Notes under the pieces: model-generated
Seen by the model: only the letters and a program-made list of their open reading frames with translations
Told to the model about the DNA's origin: nothing
The model's database searches: none
NCBI RefSeq assembly: GCF_036669915.1
Contig: NC_089321.1
Coordinates: 2,771,316-2,835,315 of the forward strand
Direction of reading: 5' to 3'
DNA: 64,000 nt
From: Pocillopora verrucosa
Taxonomy: Eukaryota; Cnidaria; Anthozoa; Scleractinia; Pocilloporidae
Translations under genes and position numbers: made by a program
Shown here: piece after piece, positions 47,545 to 58,850 of the stretch
Layout: every line of letters begins with the position of its first letter
Position numbering within the stretch: the stretch's first letter is position 1

Positions 47545-49107
47545 GCGCTGTACGAACTATTATTAAGAGATGTCCGTGCCAGGCATAACTTGGCCGCCTA
47601 TATGAATTCTAAAAGGGCAATTGAAGGCACCAAGCTGGCTGGGTAACAACGAAAAATCCTTCATAGTTATTTTTTTAAGCTTTAAAATTTCAGTACAACA
47701 TACAACACATTATTTCAATACAATGTTGTGAACCGCTTCGGAGCGGAATAGAAATTATCATATAGTAAAAAAGAAAAAGCTTGACATTCAGTCTACGTTT
47801 CTTTCGAAGAAATAAATTAATGCTACGAATTGTCGGAGGGAAGTCTCCTATGTATTTTAGGTAATGAAGGCCTCAGATGCAAAGAGACCGAAATGAAAAC
47901 TCCATAAAATGGCGAACTATGAATCTGGTTTTGACTTAACGCACGTCCTTGGTAAGGGTGTGAATCATGAAGTTTTTAAGTGCCTCAATCTGTTTTTTTA
48001 GTTTTGTAATTATTTCACAAAAACATTTAACGTAGTTTATCTATGTTTTTTTTGCTCTTGCCATATAATAAAAGTAACATCTCCTTTTCAAAACATTGGC
48101 CCTGATTTCGATTCGGAAATCGAAACAAATTAAAGTTTATCTTTTACCAGCTCTTTCCGTCTTCCGAAAAGCCTTAACTGACCTTTACCAGCGGCTGGTT
48201 TAAATTGATCACTTGGAGCGGTTTCTGAGAAAGCTTGAATTTATCAGTAAATTTGCATTTTGTCGTCGAATAGTCATCTCGATTGGCCAGTCGTAAGACG
48301 GAGGGTATTCTTTAGTTCAGTAAACGGTTTTTCCCCCTATGTGTAAAACACTTATAAGAATGCCCGTGTCTTCAATAACTTTGACTGTCAACCCTAAGGG
48401 AGCCAATCAGATTCGCCAATCGTGTGACAAATATCGATAAATTTTCACTGTTATTGCAACAAGTAAAAAATGAATTCTGTATAGTAGCTGAGATAACAGC
48501 GAACTTCATTTGCAGCTTCGAGTATCTGAAAAGCACTCACCAGGTACTTAAGAATATGACAGCGTCCAGTCGTTTTTAAATTAAACTTTTCGATAAGAGC
48601 TGAGGAGCAGATGGCAAAAAATCAAGACTTTCTGATTGGCTATTCCCTTAACATTTAAAATATCTAATCACTGCAAATTATGGAATGAAATTTGTGTTTC
48701 TGTTTTTAAAGTTCTTTCGGCAAAGAAACTGTCCCTCGATTAAAACAATCTCGCAATGGCTGTTTGAGGAAAACGAGATAGGTGGTTGACTTATCATGCA
48801 ACTATGTCATACGTTATGCAGATATATCATGTTTTGTATGGTAAACTCATTCAATAATTGGAATCCAAACCCGGAGAATTATACGTGTACAGTTACAATC
48901 GCAATCGATAAAACGTTATTGTTCGTAGTGTTTATTGTATAAGTATTAAGTTTGCAAAGCAGTGTGCTCGTGTCAAGTATTTAAATAGTTTTGTATTTAG
49001 GAAACAAATTGGAATTTGTTGCCATTTTATTCGACGACCCACTGAGCTTTTGTTTCCCCACGCAACGTAAGCCAGTCGTACCAGTGGAAAACACGAATGG
49101 CGCTGTC
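47545..49107. other. Intergenic sequence between methyltransferase and lectin genes
   Basis: AT-rich, no exon seen. It should contain the promoter of the plus-strand lectin gene; no TATA or initiator could be assigned with confidence. Confidence 0.4.
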
Positions 49108-52100
49108 ATGTCGCGCTGTACGGCTCACGGATTTCGCATCTTTTTCGCTTCTGCCGTTGTTTTCTACGCCTTTTGCAGGGTTCAAGGTATGTATAAAGGA
49201 TTCAGTATGAGTATTGGAGATTTAGGATGCGATTTAAAGGTTATACAGCTAGAATTTTTACGGGTTAGGCGATCGTAAGCACAAGAACGTTACCTCTGCC
49301 GGTTCATCAGTGTTACGCCATGGTACAGCTATTAGTCAAAGAAAACGAACTTCAAAACTCTTGCGAGGAATATTGCTGAGATGGCCCTCAAAATAAATAT
49401 TCAAATGCTGTAAATAATTCTAATGCAATCGAAACTATACCGAAGAGCGTGAAGTCGAGAATATCGACCCAGATTTCATGCCTAGTTTACATGATTATGC
49501 GTGTTCTCATTGTTACCAATTCAATTTTAGCTTTAGCTTGTCTGTAAAGAGGTTTTTCCTAGAGGTTTACGCTCCGTGTAAAACTATGGATTTGCCATGC
49601 TTCTTGCCAACGTATTTGATAGAATGAAGTACTTAATCCAGAAAGAAGGTAGTGTTCGCGAAATATGTTTTGTAACTAGTTTGCAAATAAGCTTGAACAG
49701 GTGGCTGGAGATACACACATTATCATGAATATCGCGCAGAATTATCACACAATCTTGTTCGGCAAATGTTACTGTATGAGTTAATTTTCGAGAAAACGAA
49801 TTTATCGAAAAAAAAATTTTTTGATCAAACCGGACAACGTCACACAACCAATTACCGTCTCAATTCTTGAAATTTAATTAAATGCAGAACATGAAAACAC
49901 AAACACTAGGTTGTGAATGTCATCGCCAAATGTTATCGCTGGAGAAGTAACCGTAACATTTAGACTTAAATTGACTCGGTCGATCTGAAACTCTTTCAAA
50001 TTTATTAAGAAATTCTGGTAAATTTTATGGATCTATTGGGAAGTTTATGTGGTTTGTGCCAGTAATTAGCTGTATTGATTGGGCTGCTCATAAAAAACAA
50101 TCTAAGCTTTTATGGAGTCCGCTTTACTAATTGTTCTTTCGCCTTCGTCGTCAATACGCGAGAACAGGCTTAGCTTGGGTTAATGGCACCCTTTTGTCTT
50201 ATCTTTGAAATACTCCTAGGGTAAAAGGCGAGGTTTAAGGGTTTTACGTTTAATTAGACCCTAGGGTTTTCTGTGTTAAAATACAGAAGCAAACGCTTCG
50301 AATTAAGAGAAATGAGCTCAATTTTCTATTGACATGAAAATCGATTTATACTAATCATTTAAATACGCGAGCGCTAAATGAAAATCTCGGCGATGCTGTT
50401 TCCGAAAATCAAGACTTAGAAAACAGCGAATCACTCGGTCGACTCGAGACGATTTCCCATTTGTTGATTAGCTTACATCTGTTGCGTTTCTTCCAGAATT
50501 TGGGAGTAAAACTGGGTGCTAAAAGGAGCAGAAATAGAATGATTTGTAAAGAGATTTTTTTTGGGCAGCTGTGTTGAGCATATAGATAACTTGTGGTTAT
50601 CCCTAATTACATTCACCATTAAGTATTTAGCTATTTCCACCTGGGAAATTCAATTCCTTTCTTTTTTAAAAGATTTGCAATTTCCGAGCATACAATTTGT
50701 CAAAATTAATCATGGAAAACCGAAGCTAATTAAGATTGCCTCATGGTTCACCGCAGTATTGAAAATTTTATATATCCAAGTCATTCATTCTTCTGTACCG
50801 CGATTGCGTTACGACTCCGCGTTATCTGCTGTTCGGGTGGTGTTTTTCTTTACTGCAATTTATGGCTTAACTGCGAGTTAACGACGATAATATGCATTCA
50901 TGGGTTTGAAAAATGTCTGCAAAAACAAAGCAAAACGAGACAAAAGACGACGAACATAAACTAAAATATAAGACATGTTCTCTGTTTCTGCTGCTATACT
51001 ACACATTTGATGTAAAATCATAATGAAAAATATGGAGAACGTAATTCCGAATAATTGTAGTGTGTTGGCGCTTATATCTAAGAGCCTCTCTTGAAATATT
51101 TGACGAGTGCACTTAAGAGCAGATGCAGACCTAATGGTGCCACAAAATTGAATTTCCTTTCACGTTTTGCAAATTGAAAATGTAATTCTTTCAAACAAGT
51201 ACTGTTTCCTAGCGCGAGCCTATTCTTGAAATTTCCTTTTTTGTTAATGACGTAGGGCTTCCTCGATGTACAATTTTTTTCAGTTTTCAGTTTTGTAAAA
51301 GTCGAGGGGTGTTTATAGAAGGCGAGAAAGTACTGAGTGAGAATGAAATAGCAAATGAAAAATTATCTATTTTCAACCTTTAACAAAACCACCTCCCTTC
51401 TTTACAAATAATTATCTTCTCGTAATATGTAAAGTTTTAATTTCTGAGTCTGATCCATTAAAACTCTTAACTTCACAGAAATTTCTTCGTGAACTGAAGT
51501 TTAAAAAAAAGGAAAATCAGTCATGTTAACAGAATGAAAAAGTGACACACAATTATTTGAAATAGCGGAGAGGACCTGAAGTCAAATCAGCCACATTGTT
51601 TGACTTAGCTTTATCTTGATAAGTAAGCGTATCACAGCATGAACAAAACCACATACATGATGGAAATCATTTCCCTATTTACCACCCGCAGGCAAAGAGG
51701 AATGAAAATATTTTCAATGTAAATATTTTTAGCTTATCTTTCGGAGAAAGCCTGCCATTCAGTTGAATTTTTTTTTGGTGATGGCTGATAGCTCCTCACT
51801 TAAAATGAAATTGTTCAAAACAGAAGAACAGCTAGGGTTGAAATTCACGTCCCACATGTAGGCCTTCTCTGGTCAATTTTCAATGTAATGAAGTCTTTCA
51901 AAGGCACATTGCTTATAAATTCTTTACCAAAATAGTTCAGGTATATTTACTAAAAAAAGTTTTTAAAAAAATATTTAGTCATGTACTTCAAACTATAAGG
52001 TCATTGCATTTATTTTTTTCGTTGACCACATAAACATTTTCTTCTTCTTAGGAAACGTTTGTCCAAAACGTTGGTCGTATTTAGCGGGCTACTGCTATTT

Positions 52101-53237
52101 CTTCTCCAACAGTACTGCTACTTGGTCCAACGCTCGGCAACGCTGTATAGAGACTGGGGCAGATCTCGTGAAAGTAACTTCGGACGAGCAAAACGCTTTT
52201 GTCGCTTCACGTTATTCGAGCTCCCGTTGCTTGACGGAAGGAACCTGGATAGGACTCCGTCGAAATCCCAAGAATTTGTCCCAATGGGTGTGGCGGGATG
52301 ATTTCAATGTGAAGCCTCAGTACACAAAATGGCACAGGAAGGAGCCAATGAACGAACGTTTAGACAAAAACTGCACAGAAATACACCCGAGTAAAAGTAT
52401 ATACTGGTATGGAAGAGAGTGCTCTGCTCGAGGATGCTATATTTGCGTAAAAGGTAAACTATGAGTTATAATGGTTTTCTTAAGGTTTTGGACTTTTAAC
52501 TCTTTCCTTGTTCCTTGGTCTCCTTGGCGATCAAACTGATTTTTCTTTCAGATGCCAACGAGTGTAACAATAATAATATCTGTAGCGGCCAACGTTGTGC
52601 CAATGTCCCTGGAAGTTATAAATGTTCTTGCGGGACAGGCTATACAGCGACCAAAGAAAAACGAAAATGTCAAGGTACTAATCACCTGCCCACCACCTAC
52701 TACTAAAATTCTTTGAAGTTTCAAATCTCCTTGGCAAAGGATTTCGTTTCCTGAGATACTACTGAGCATATATGTGATACATCCCACTCACTATATTCAA
52801 ATTTGCCTGGGTGAAATTCACATCTAGGCAAGATACATTTATACGATATTAACAATAATAATAATATTATGATTTAATGACATATTGCGTAATTATCAGT
52901 GTGAAATTTTCAACTGTGCACTACAATATTAAAAATTAAACTAAAAATGTTTGTTATTGACCTAAATACAACGCTTGACTGCATTTACGATGTGCTCAAA
53001 GACATTTGATATCCTTGCGGGTAACAGAGCCTCTTTAAAAACCTTCTCCGGCTTTTGAAGGGTCAAAACTTCAAGTAGTCTTTGTTCACATAAGCATGAG
53101 TAGTGTAACTCAGCTGTGATAATCCGCTTTCAAATCCATACAAATACAAGTTTATAAACCTTAAACTTACCCAGACGGTATTCACTCGTATTTCACACAA
53201 CATAAAATATGTCGCGCAAATATTATTTTATCCTTTT

Positions 53238-53270
<33 letters not shown>

Positions 53271-54820
53271 TGTTCTTTATCTCTTCTCTATTTATCCCTT
53301 TCTCAGACATTGACGAGTGTAAAGATGAAAATGGTGGATGCCCTCATTTCTGTGTTAATACTCCTGGAAGTTACATTTGTCATTGTAGAGATGGATACGT
53401 GACTGAGAATAATGGCACAGTTTGTAGACCACGTGAGTATAAGTTAAATAAAATCGCATGTTTGTCTTCATCTCGATGGCATCGTCAAAGTAATTCACAA
53501 AACTGGCGCGTTATCCTTAAAACTTACAGTTTCGCGCTAATGTTGCATTGATTTTACATAAAATAGATAATTGCCTTCTGTTTTCGATGATCCGCAAGAT
53601 CCGCAGCAAAACAATCATGTTAAATTCCCAGTGTTAGAACTAATTATGGCAGATATAATAAAAGACATTGAGTTTTCTATGATCTGGAATTTAATCGAGG
53701 AACGGACTAAAACTGTTTATTTGATAAAATTTCAGTCACGTCCTGAGGTGCGCCATCGTTCATTGTACTGATGATACTCTCTGTAACTAGTTTTATCTTG
53801 TAATGTTATTGTCCATGTATGTAACTGTAGGGTAGGGTTTGATACTGGCCATACTATACCTCCGCTTTAACAATTAAAAATTCAATTCAATTTTCATCCA
53901 GCTCCTTGTCATTTTTAACTTCTAAATTATTCCAGGGTTCTGATACCCTCTAATTATCATAATTAGAATTAATTGTCATTTTCTATTCAAAACATTGCTA
54001 AAAACTTGATTACGGGCACGCTTAAGTTGTTGTTGTTCTTATGTTAATGATTGCAGCAGAATTTTCGACGGCTAGAACCGAAATTAAAAGTAGGGAAGAG
54101 ACTAGAATTACAAGCACAAAGGACACGAATGACACAAAGCTATTTACCAAGCCTCCTGCTGCTAAACCACCTGGTGAGTGTGTGACGACAGATTTTTAAC
54201 TCAAAAGTGATTATTTTGTAACTCAATAAATTAAGAAACACCCTAAGGAACAGTCGTTATTTATCGCCTAGAAAGAGTAAGTGGGGGGGGGGGGGAGGGG
54301 GGAAATTAGAGGATTTTCGTTGTGTCGCGATTAAGTTTACTTGATCCCCCATTAGGTTCTGTAATATTCTCACTCAGTTAATTATCTACTGTTCCCCATT
54401 CATACTCTGTTGGTGACGACTGTTCCCCTTCTCCGTTTCCCCTGAAAACCACGTTATCCGCCCCTCCCCACGAAAAATCCTTCATTCTTCTTCCCCAGTC
54501 GATAAGCAATGACTTTTCAATTATCCACTTTCACCATTTTTTTCTCAGATCCAGGAATAGAACCCGAAAAACCTTCGCCATTAACAAAGTTTGGAGTTCT
54601 ATTCACCATGGCAATCCCTCTATGTTTCATTGTATGTTTCCTCGTCCTGTGTTATATCAAGGGACCTGGAAAGGAAAAGAAGGAGGGTGGAATATCAGGA
54701 CGCCTGATAGAGTCAGTGTCGCCCTTTTTAGACACTGCTTTTATGGAGCCCTCGGAGAAAAATGGGAAATCAAAGAGGTCGACCGGTGTATCATTATCCG
54801 AAGAAGAGCCTATGGTATAG
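49108..54820 (+). CDS. Type I membrane C-type lectin with two EGF modules, complete
   Basis: Six exons, all joining in phase 1: 49108-49186 (signal peptide, MSRCTAHGFRIFF...VVFYAFCRVQ), 52052-52453 (C-type lectin domain), 52552-52674 (EGF, DANEC), 53307-53432 (EGF, DIDEC), 54057-54173 (Ser/Thr/Lys-rich stalk) and 54549-54820 (membrane helix and tail). The product is 372 residues: lectin about 28-160, EGF 161-201 and 202-243, stalk 244-282, membrane helix about 297-319 (FGVLFTMAIPLCFIVCF...), and a 53-residue cytoplasmic tail with KEKK and SEEEP. The lectin domain has VCPKRWSYLAGYCY, WIGLRRN, a KEPM segment where EPN would be, and RECSARGCYIC. The WND calcium motif is absent, so classical sugar binding is unlikely. 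Probable role: cell-surface recognition or adhesion. It is a paralogue of the minus-strand gene at 0-14 kb. Confidence 0.9.
49187..52051 (+). other. First intron of the plus-strand lectin gene
   Basis: A 2865-base intron, gtatgt to cttcttcttag. AT-rich with no recognisable element or nested gene. A 106-codon open frame at 50561-50881 has no family features. Confidence 0.5.
53238..53270 (+). repeat. TTG trinucleotide microsatellite
   Basis: About ten TTG/TGT units directly upstream of the acceptor of the second EGF exon, forming part of its T-rich tract. Length variation here could affect splicing of that exon. Confidence 0.85.
54283..54480. repeat. G/C-run repeat, copy 1
   Basis: Begins with a long G run, then continues gatcccccattaggttctg, ttcatactctgttggtgacg and ctgttcccc. 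The same landmarks in the same order occur at 56955-57150, so these are two copies of one repeat. This copy lies in the last intron of the lectin gene. Confidence 0.55.
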
Positions 54821-55699
54821 ATGACGATGTCAAAAAAACATCAACGTGAATGCTGTAATGGAAGGACCTCTTTCACCTCAGGAAGTACATCATTAAGACT
54901 TTAACGTATGATGGAGAATATTCGTACAAGCTCAGACAGACACAAACATTATATTGTGATGTTGGGATAGGAGAAAATTTTTTGTAAGGTTGAGTAGTAC
55001 TAATAACGTCATGAGCTACGATTCGCCTTTAAAAGGCGTTAATCTATCATTTTTTTCGCAAAAACCAAGAAAAGAAAAGAAAAGACAGAGAGACGAAGTA
55101 AAACCGTAATCCACACTTCCAATCACATTTTTGGGACCCTGATCTCCGTCTCAAAGTTATTCTGTGAGAAACTATTCACATACTGGCAATGGACAACCTT
55201 TAAAGGGGGGAGGGGAGGGAGAGCAGGAAGGGTGAGAGAACTGCGCCAGTGGTGTTCCAAAAGAGTAGTTACTGCCAGTATGTGTGACAATGATATGACT
55301 ACTTAATTTGAAATGCTGGCATTCTCTAACTGGGTTAAGATGGAAAAAATGGCAACATCAAGCCAATATCAAATACTTACTGTTCCTTTTGGGTATTTTA
55401 TTTCAATTATGTGTACAACACTCAAATAAGAGATAAGCTATATGGATGGATAAATAAAACAATACATTCCGGATCTAATTTTCCTTACATTGACATCTAC
55501 AATGAAAGGAAGTCATTTGAAACCTGAAAAGTCATGACAGACTAATATACTGACCTACAAAGCTTGCTTTTCAGTCCAAAGGGAATGATGTTTAACGACT
55601 ACTCACCCAAATGGGGGTTGATAATAGTTGTTATTTACCGTGCCGCAAAGTGGCCAGGTAATTATCCACCGTTGGCCATCGACGCTGGGGTGAATAATC

Positions 55700-55884
55700 G
55701 TTTTAGTATATACTAAAACAGTAAGATAATATGGCATAATTAGATGATTTAACTCATTTTTTTCTGAAACGATTACAATCATTTCAGGCGCAAAAATCGC
55801 ACGAGTTGCTCGGAGGTGAATACCAAAGGAGTAGCCAACCACAGCGCGCCTTCAACGCTATTCTCTGTTTTAGTATATACTAAA
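55700..55884. repeat. Segment bounded by identical AT palindromes
   Basis: gttttagtatatactaaaac (55700-55719, perfect 20-bp palindrome) and tttagtatatactaaa (55869-55884) bound a 185-base segment. Both are the same palindrome. Confidence 0.6.
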
Positions 55885-56954
55885 TATCGATATCAGAATT
55901 ACAGTTATAATAAGCAATTTACCCTGTGTCCTTAATCATAAAACAAAGTTATTTTACTTAATATCAGTAACAGTGGTAGCAGCAAAAATGAAACACTACT
56001 TTGCTCTGTTTCGTTATTGACAAAATAAAATTATTTTACCCCTCTTTGAATATGTTTATTTAGCTATGATTCTGGCATAATTATACTCTTGTCGTTTCTG
56101 ATGTAAATATCGTCTGGGGCACAAAAGTACGCACTGTCACCCAGTGTCATCCTGGTCATAAAAAGGAAGTCAACGGTCCCTTAAACAAATAGCCCAACAA
56201 CACAGGTTGAAACAAAATTGAAAGCTCTTTCACCCAGACGTTTGTTTGGGCCAAAAGCTGTTCCTTGGATACCGTTAAAAACACATATTAGCCCCACCCC
56301 CTCCCACCTTGAGATAGGAACTCTATTTATTATGACATTTTGAAGCTTAATTAAAAAACCAGTAATTGCAAAACGCGTTTTGATCATTTTGAAGCATTTT
56401 CTTTATTCTGGTTATAAGCCTCCCTCGGATATAAGCCCTCCCGTGCGAAGTTGTGTGAGCCTAAGTCTTATAAGCGAGAGTTCACGGTATGTGTTTCAGT
56501 TTTGAGCAACGTGAGAAGTTTGCTTATCCTGCAATTTCTCTAATACGAATGTTGCGTCATGGAGAGGAAGGTCGTCCATCCCACCTCAGCACCAGTTCCT
56601 TTCCGGTGCCAAAGCCACTTCGCTGATTTCAATAAGTTTTTCAATTAATTTCTAATCAATTTGTTTTCAGTTCAAGTACTTCATTATCATAATAAAGAAA
56701 TGTCAACTGAGGGCGTCGAAACATAAAAGCTTAAAATGTGTTACTTGATTTCAAGTTTACTGGAAATACTCTCTCAGTCGCTTTTTTTTTTTTGCCTCGA
56801 ATATTGTATTCATCTGAAAAAAGGAAAATAACTATGGAGTAGAAATAACACATTTTTAATTAAACATAATGTGATTATGTTTACCCCACACCGTCTCCAA
56901 GAAATTAATTCAGGGATAGCTCGTTTTGCGACGCCGGGCAAAGGAGATTTTTGT

Positions 56955-57150
56955 TGGGTCTTAGTAAAATTCATTTGATCCCCCCATAAGGCTCCATGAT
57001 GCTCTTTGTATCCCCCCCCCCCCGATATTGACTGTTAATCAGCTGTCAATTTTTTGTAGCTCCCCCCTTATACTCTGTTGGTGACAGCTGATTCCCCCCC
57101 CCCCATGTGCCCCCTGAAAGTATGTGATTCCCAAATCCTCCCCCCTCAAG
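56955..57150. repeat. G/C-run repeat, copy 2
   Basis: gatccccccataaggctcc, a long C run, ttatactctgttggtgacag, another C run and tgccccctgaaag follow the same order as the copy at 54283-54480. Confidence 0.55.
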
Positions 57151-57857
57151 GCGGCTTTTAAGATGTAATTTCCATTTGTCTTACCAAATAACAGCGTTGT
57201 CGGTCCACTTATATCTTGGTTTGATGTCTCCACTTTTAATTGAATAAGTGAAATACAAGACCGCAGTAATATAAAATGTAGTAATCATTTAGTGGAAAAA
57301 GGACATACCTAAGTGAATGATTTGTGGGGGTGTAAAGTGTTTCCGTAAACGTCAAAGGACTTGTCGATGAAATTAAACATTATGTAGCAGAGGCTCTCTA
57401 GAAAGTCGCGAGCCTCATGAAACAATGCACACGGTCGGAAAAAAAAACCTCCCTAACCAGCTGTTTCCATGCTGCCTGTACAGCAAGGAAAATTTATTGC
57501 CGCCCCCAATTTTATTTAAACTTCATAACATGTTTAAATACTGACTGGTAGTGTAATTTACATATGAAAAGCTTCTGTATAATGTCTCGCTGTAGTTTTT
57601 TCAATGTCAAAAGTTTTTCGAACCCTCAATCTGTAGCGGAAGTAGTACCGCTACAGAATCCTACAGCCATATTTTAATTTTGATTTCCAACTAACGCAGT
57701 GATGACAGTTTCGGACGCAATTAAAAATGCAAATGTGACACTTTTTCAGCTGGATGGCATCAGCCGAAGCGAATCTGTTTCCACACGCTAAGTCGATCGT
57801 CGAGACCAGCAGAAAAGGAAAGTAGGACCGGGGTGCTATCCCATTAAAATATAGAGG

Positions 57858-58850
57858 ATGTTGCGAATTAAAAATGCAACGATGAATGGCACACAGTCAT
57901 CGAACTGCTTCGATCCTACAGCAAGAAAAGTCGGTTACACCGTCACTTACTTCCTCTTACTCGTGTTTTCGTTGGCTGGAAATATTCTCGTTGGGATAAT
58001 TGTCTTCAAGACGAAACGCATGAGAAAGCCCATAAACTTTTTTATTGTAAACATGGCTATTTCCGATCTTCTCTTCCCGATTTTCTTTTTCACCCCAAAG
58101 CTTATGGTGCTGCTTAACAACGGTCCTTGGATAATCAGCGGTGTTGTTGGTCAGATGTCATGCAAGCTGCCTCATTTTCTTACAGATGTCTCCTCGTTTG
58201 TATCCATCCAGAGTCTGATTCTGATAGCAGTGGATCGATTTGGAGCTGTGATGTTTCCTCTTCGTTCTCCACTCATCGGTTCAAAACTGTGCCGTCTCTT
58301 CATTCTGGGCACTTGGATCGTTGCGATGGCTATTCAGTCTCCGTTCCTCTTCGCCCTAAAACTCGTTGACAACAAAGAACGAGTACGGTGCGCTTTGAGA
58401 TGGGAAGAAACCTTTGGAAATTCGTCGTCTTTCGAAAACTACGCTTTAGCAGTTATAATTTTAATGTTCTGTCTTCCTTTGGTTTTGATCACCTTACTTT
58501 ATCTCTCCATTCTCCTTAAACTCAAGACCCAGGCGATTCCTGGCGAGGGATCAGACAATGCGAGAGAACAACGTGAAAAAAGAGAGCGGAATGTGCTGAA
58601 GATGTCCATCGCTATCTTGACAGCGTTTACAATATGCTGGCTACCACATAATATCTACTGGTTCATGGACTTATTTCCGCCGGAAAAAATCGTTTTAACG
58701 TCATGTAGTTTCCGTCACTTCGGGTCGATTGCGTTCCTTCTGGGTAGCGCAAATTGTGCTATAAACCCTTGCGTATGTTTCATTTTCAGTGAAAATTATC
58801 GGCGTGGTCTCAAGAATCTTTTTTGTTGCGCGACTACATCTCAGGCGTAA
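57858..58850 (+). CDS. Rhodopsin-class (class A) GPCR, orphan, intronless
   Basis: A single exon of 330 codons. Two N-glycosylation sites precede TM1 (N6-A-T, N10-G-T). Helix landmarks: GN in TM1 (N42), NMAISDLLFP in TM2 (D70), C102 and C178 for the extracellular disulfide, DRF at 126-128 in place of DRY, W153 in TM4, P207 in TM5, CWLP at 260-263 in TM6, and NPCVC at 303-307 in place of NPxxY, followed by F308 and an amphipathic tail ending in CC (possible palmitoylation). The overall pattern is like peptide-type receptors (galanin, RFamide and tachykinin-like groups), which are numerous and often intronless in anthozoans. The ligand cannot be assigned. A second ATG eight codons downstream is an alternative start. 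Confidence 0.92.
   Translation: MLRIKNATMNGTQSSNCFDPTARKVGYTVTYFLLLVFSLAGNILVGIIVFKTKRMRKPINFFIVNMAISDLLFPIFFFTPKLMVLLNNGPWIISGVVGQMSCKLPHFLTDVSSFVSIQSLILIAVDRFGAVMFPLRSPLIGSKLCRLFILGTWIVAMAIQSPFLFALKLVDNKERVRCALRWEETFGNSSSFENYALAVIILMFCLPLVLITLLYLSILLKLKTQAIPGEGSDNAREQREKRERNVLKMSIAILTAFTICWLPHNIYWFMDLFPPEKIVLTSCSFRHFGSIAFLLGSANCAINPCVCFIFSENYRRGLKNLFCCATTSQA

Larger units (their letters stand above)
54821..57857. other. Intergenic sequence between lectin and GPCR genes
   Basis: No gene found. It contains a candidate AATAAA for the lectin gene at 55453, paired AT palindromes at 55700 and 55869, and a second copy of the G/C-run repeat. A 79-codon minus frame at 55603-55842 falls in the palindrome-bounded repeat and is not called as a gene. 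Confidence 0.4.

Noticed and set aside
55603..55842. 79-codon minus-strand frame as a gene
   Set aside because: It coincides with the palindrome-bounded repeat and has no start context or homologous exon nearby.
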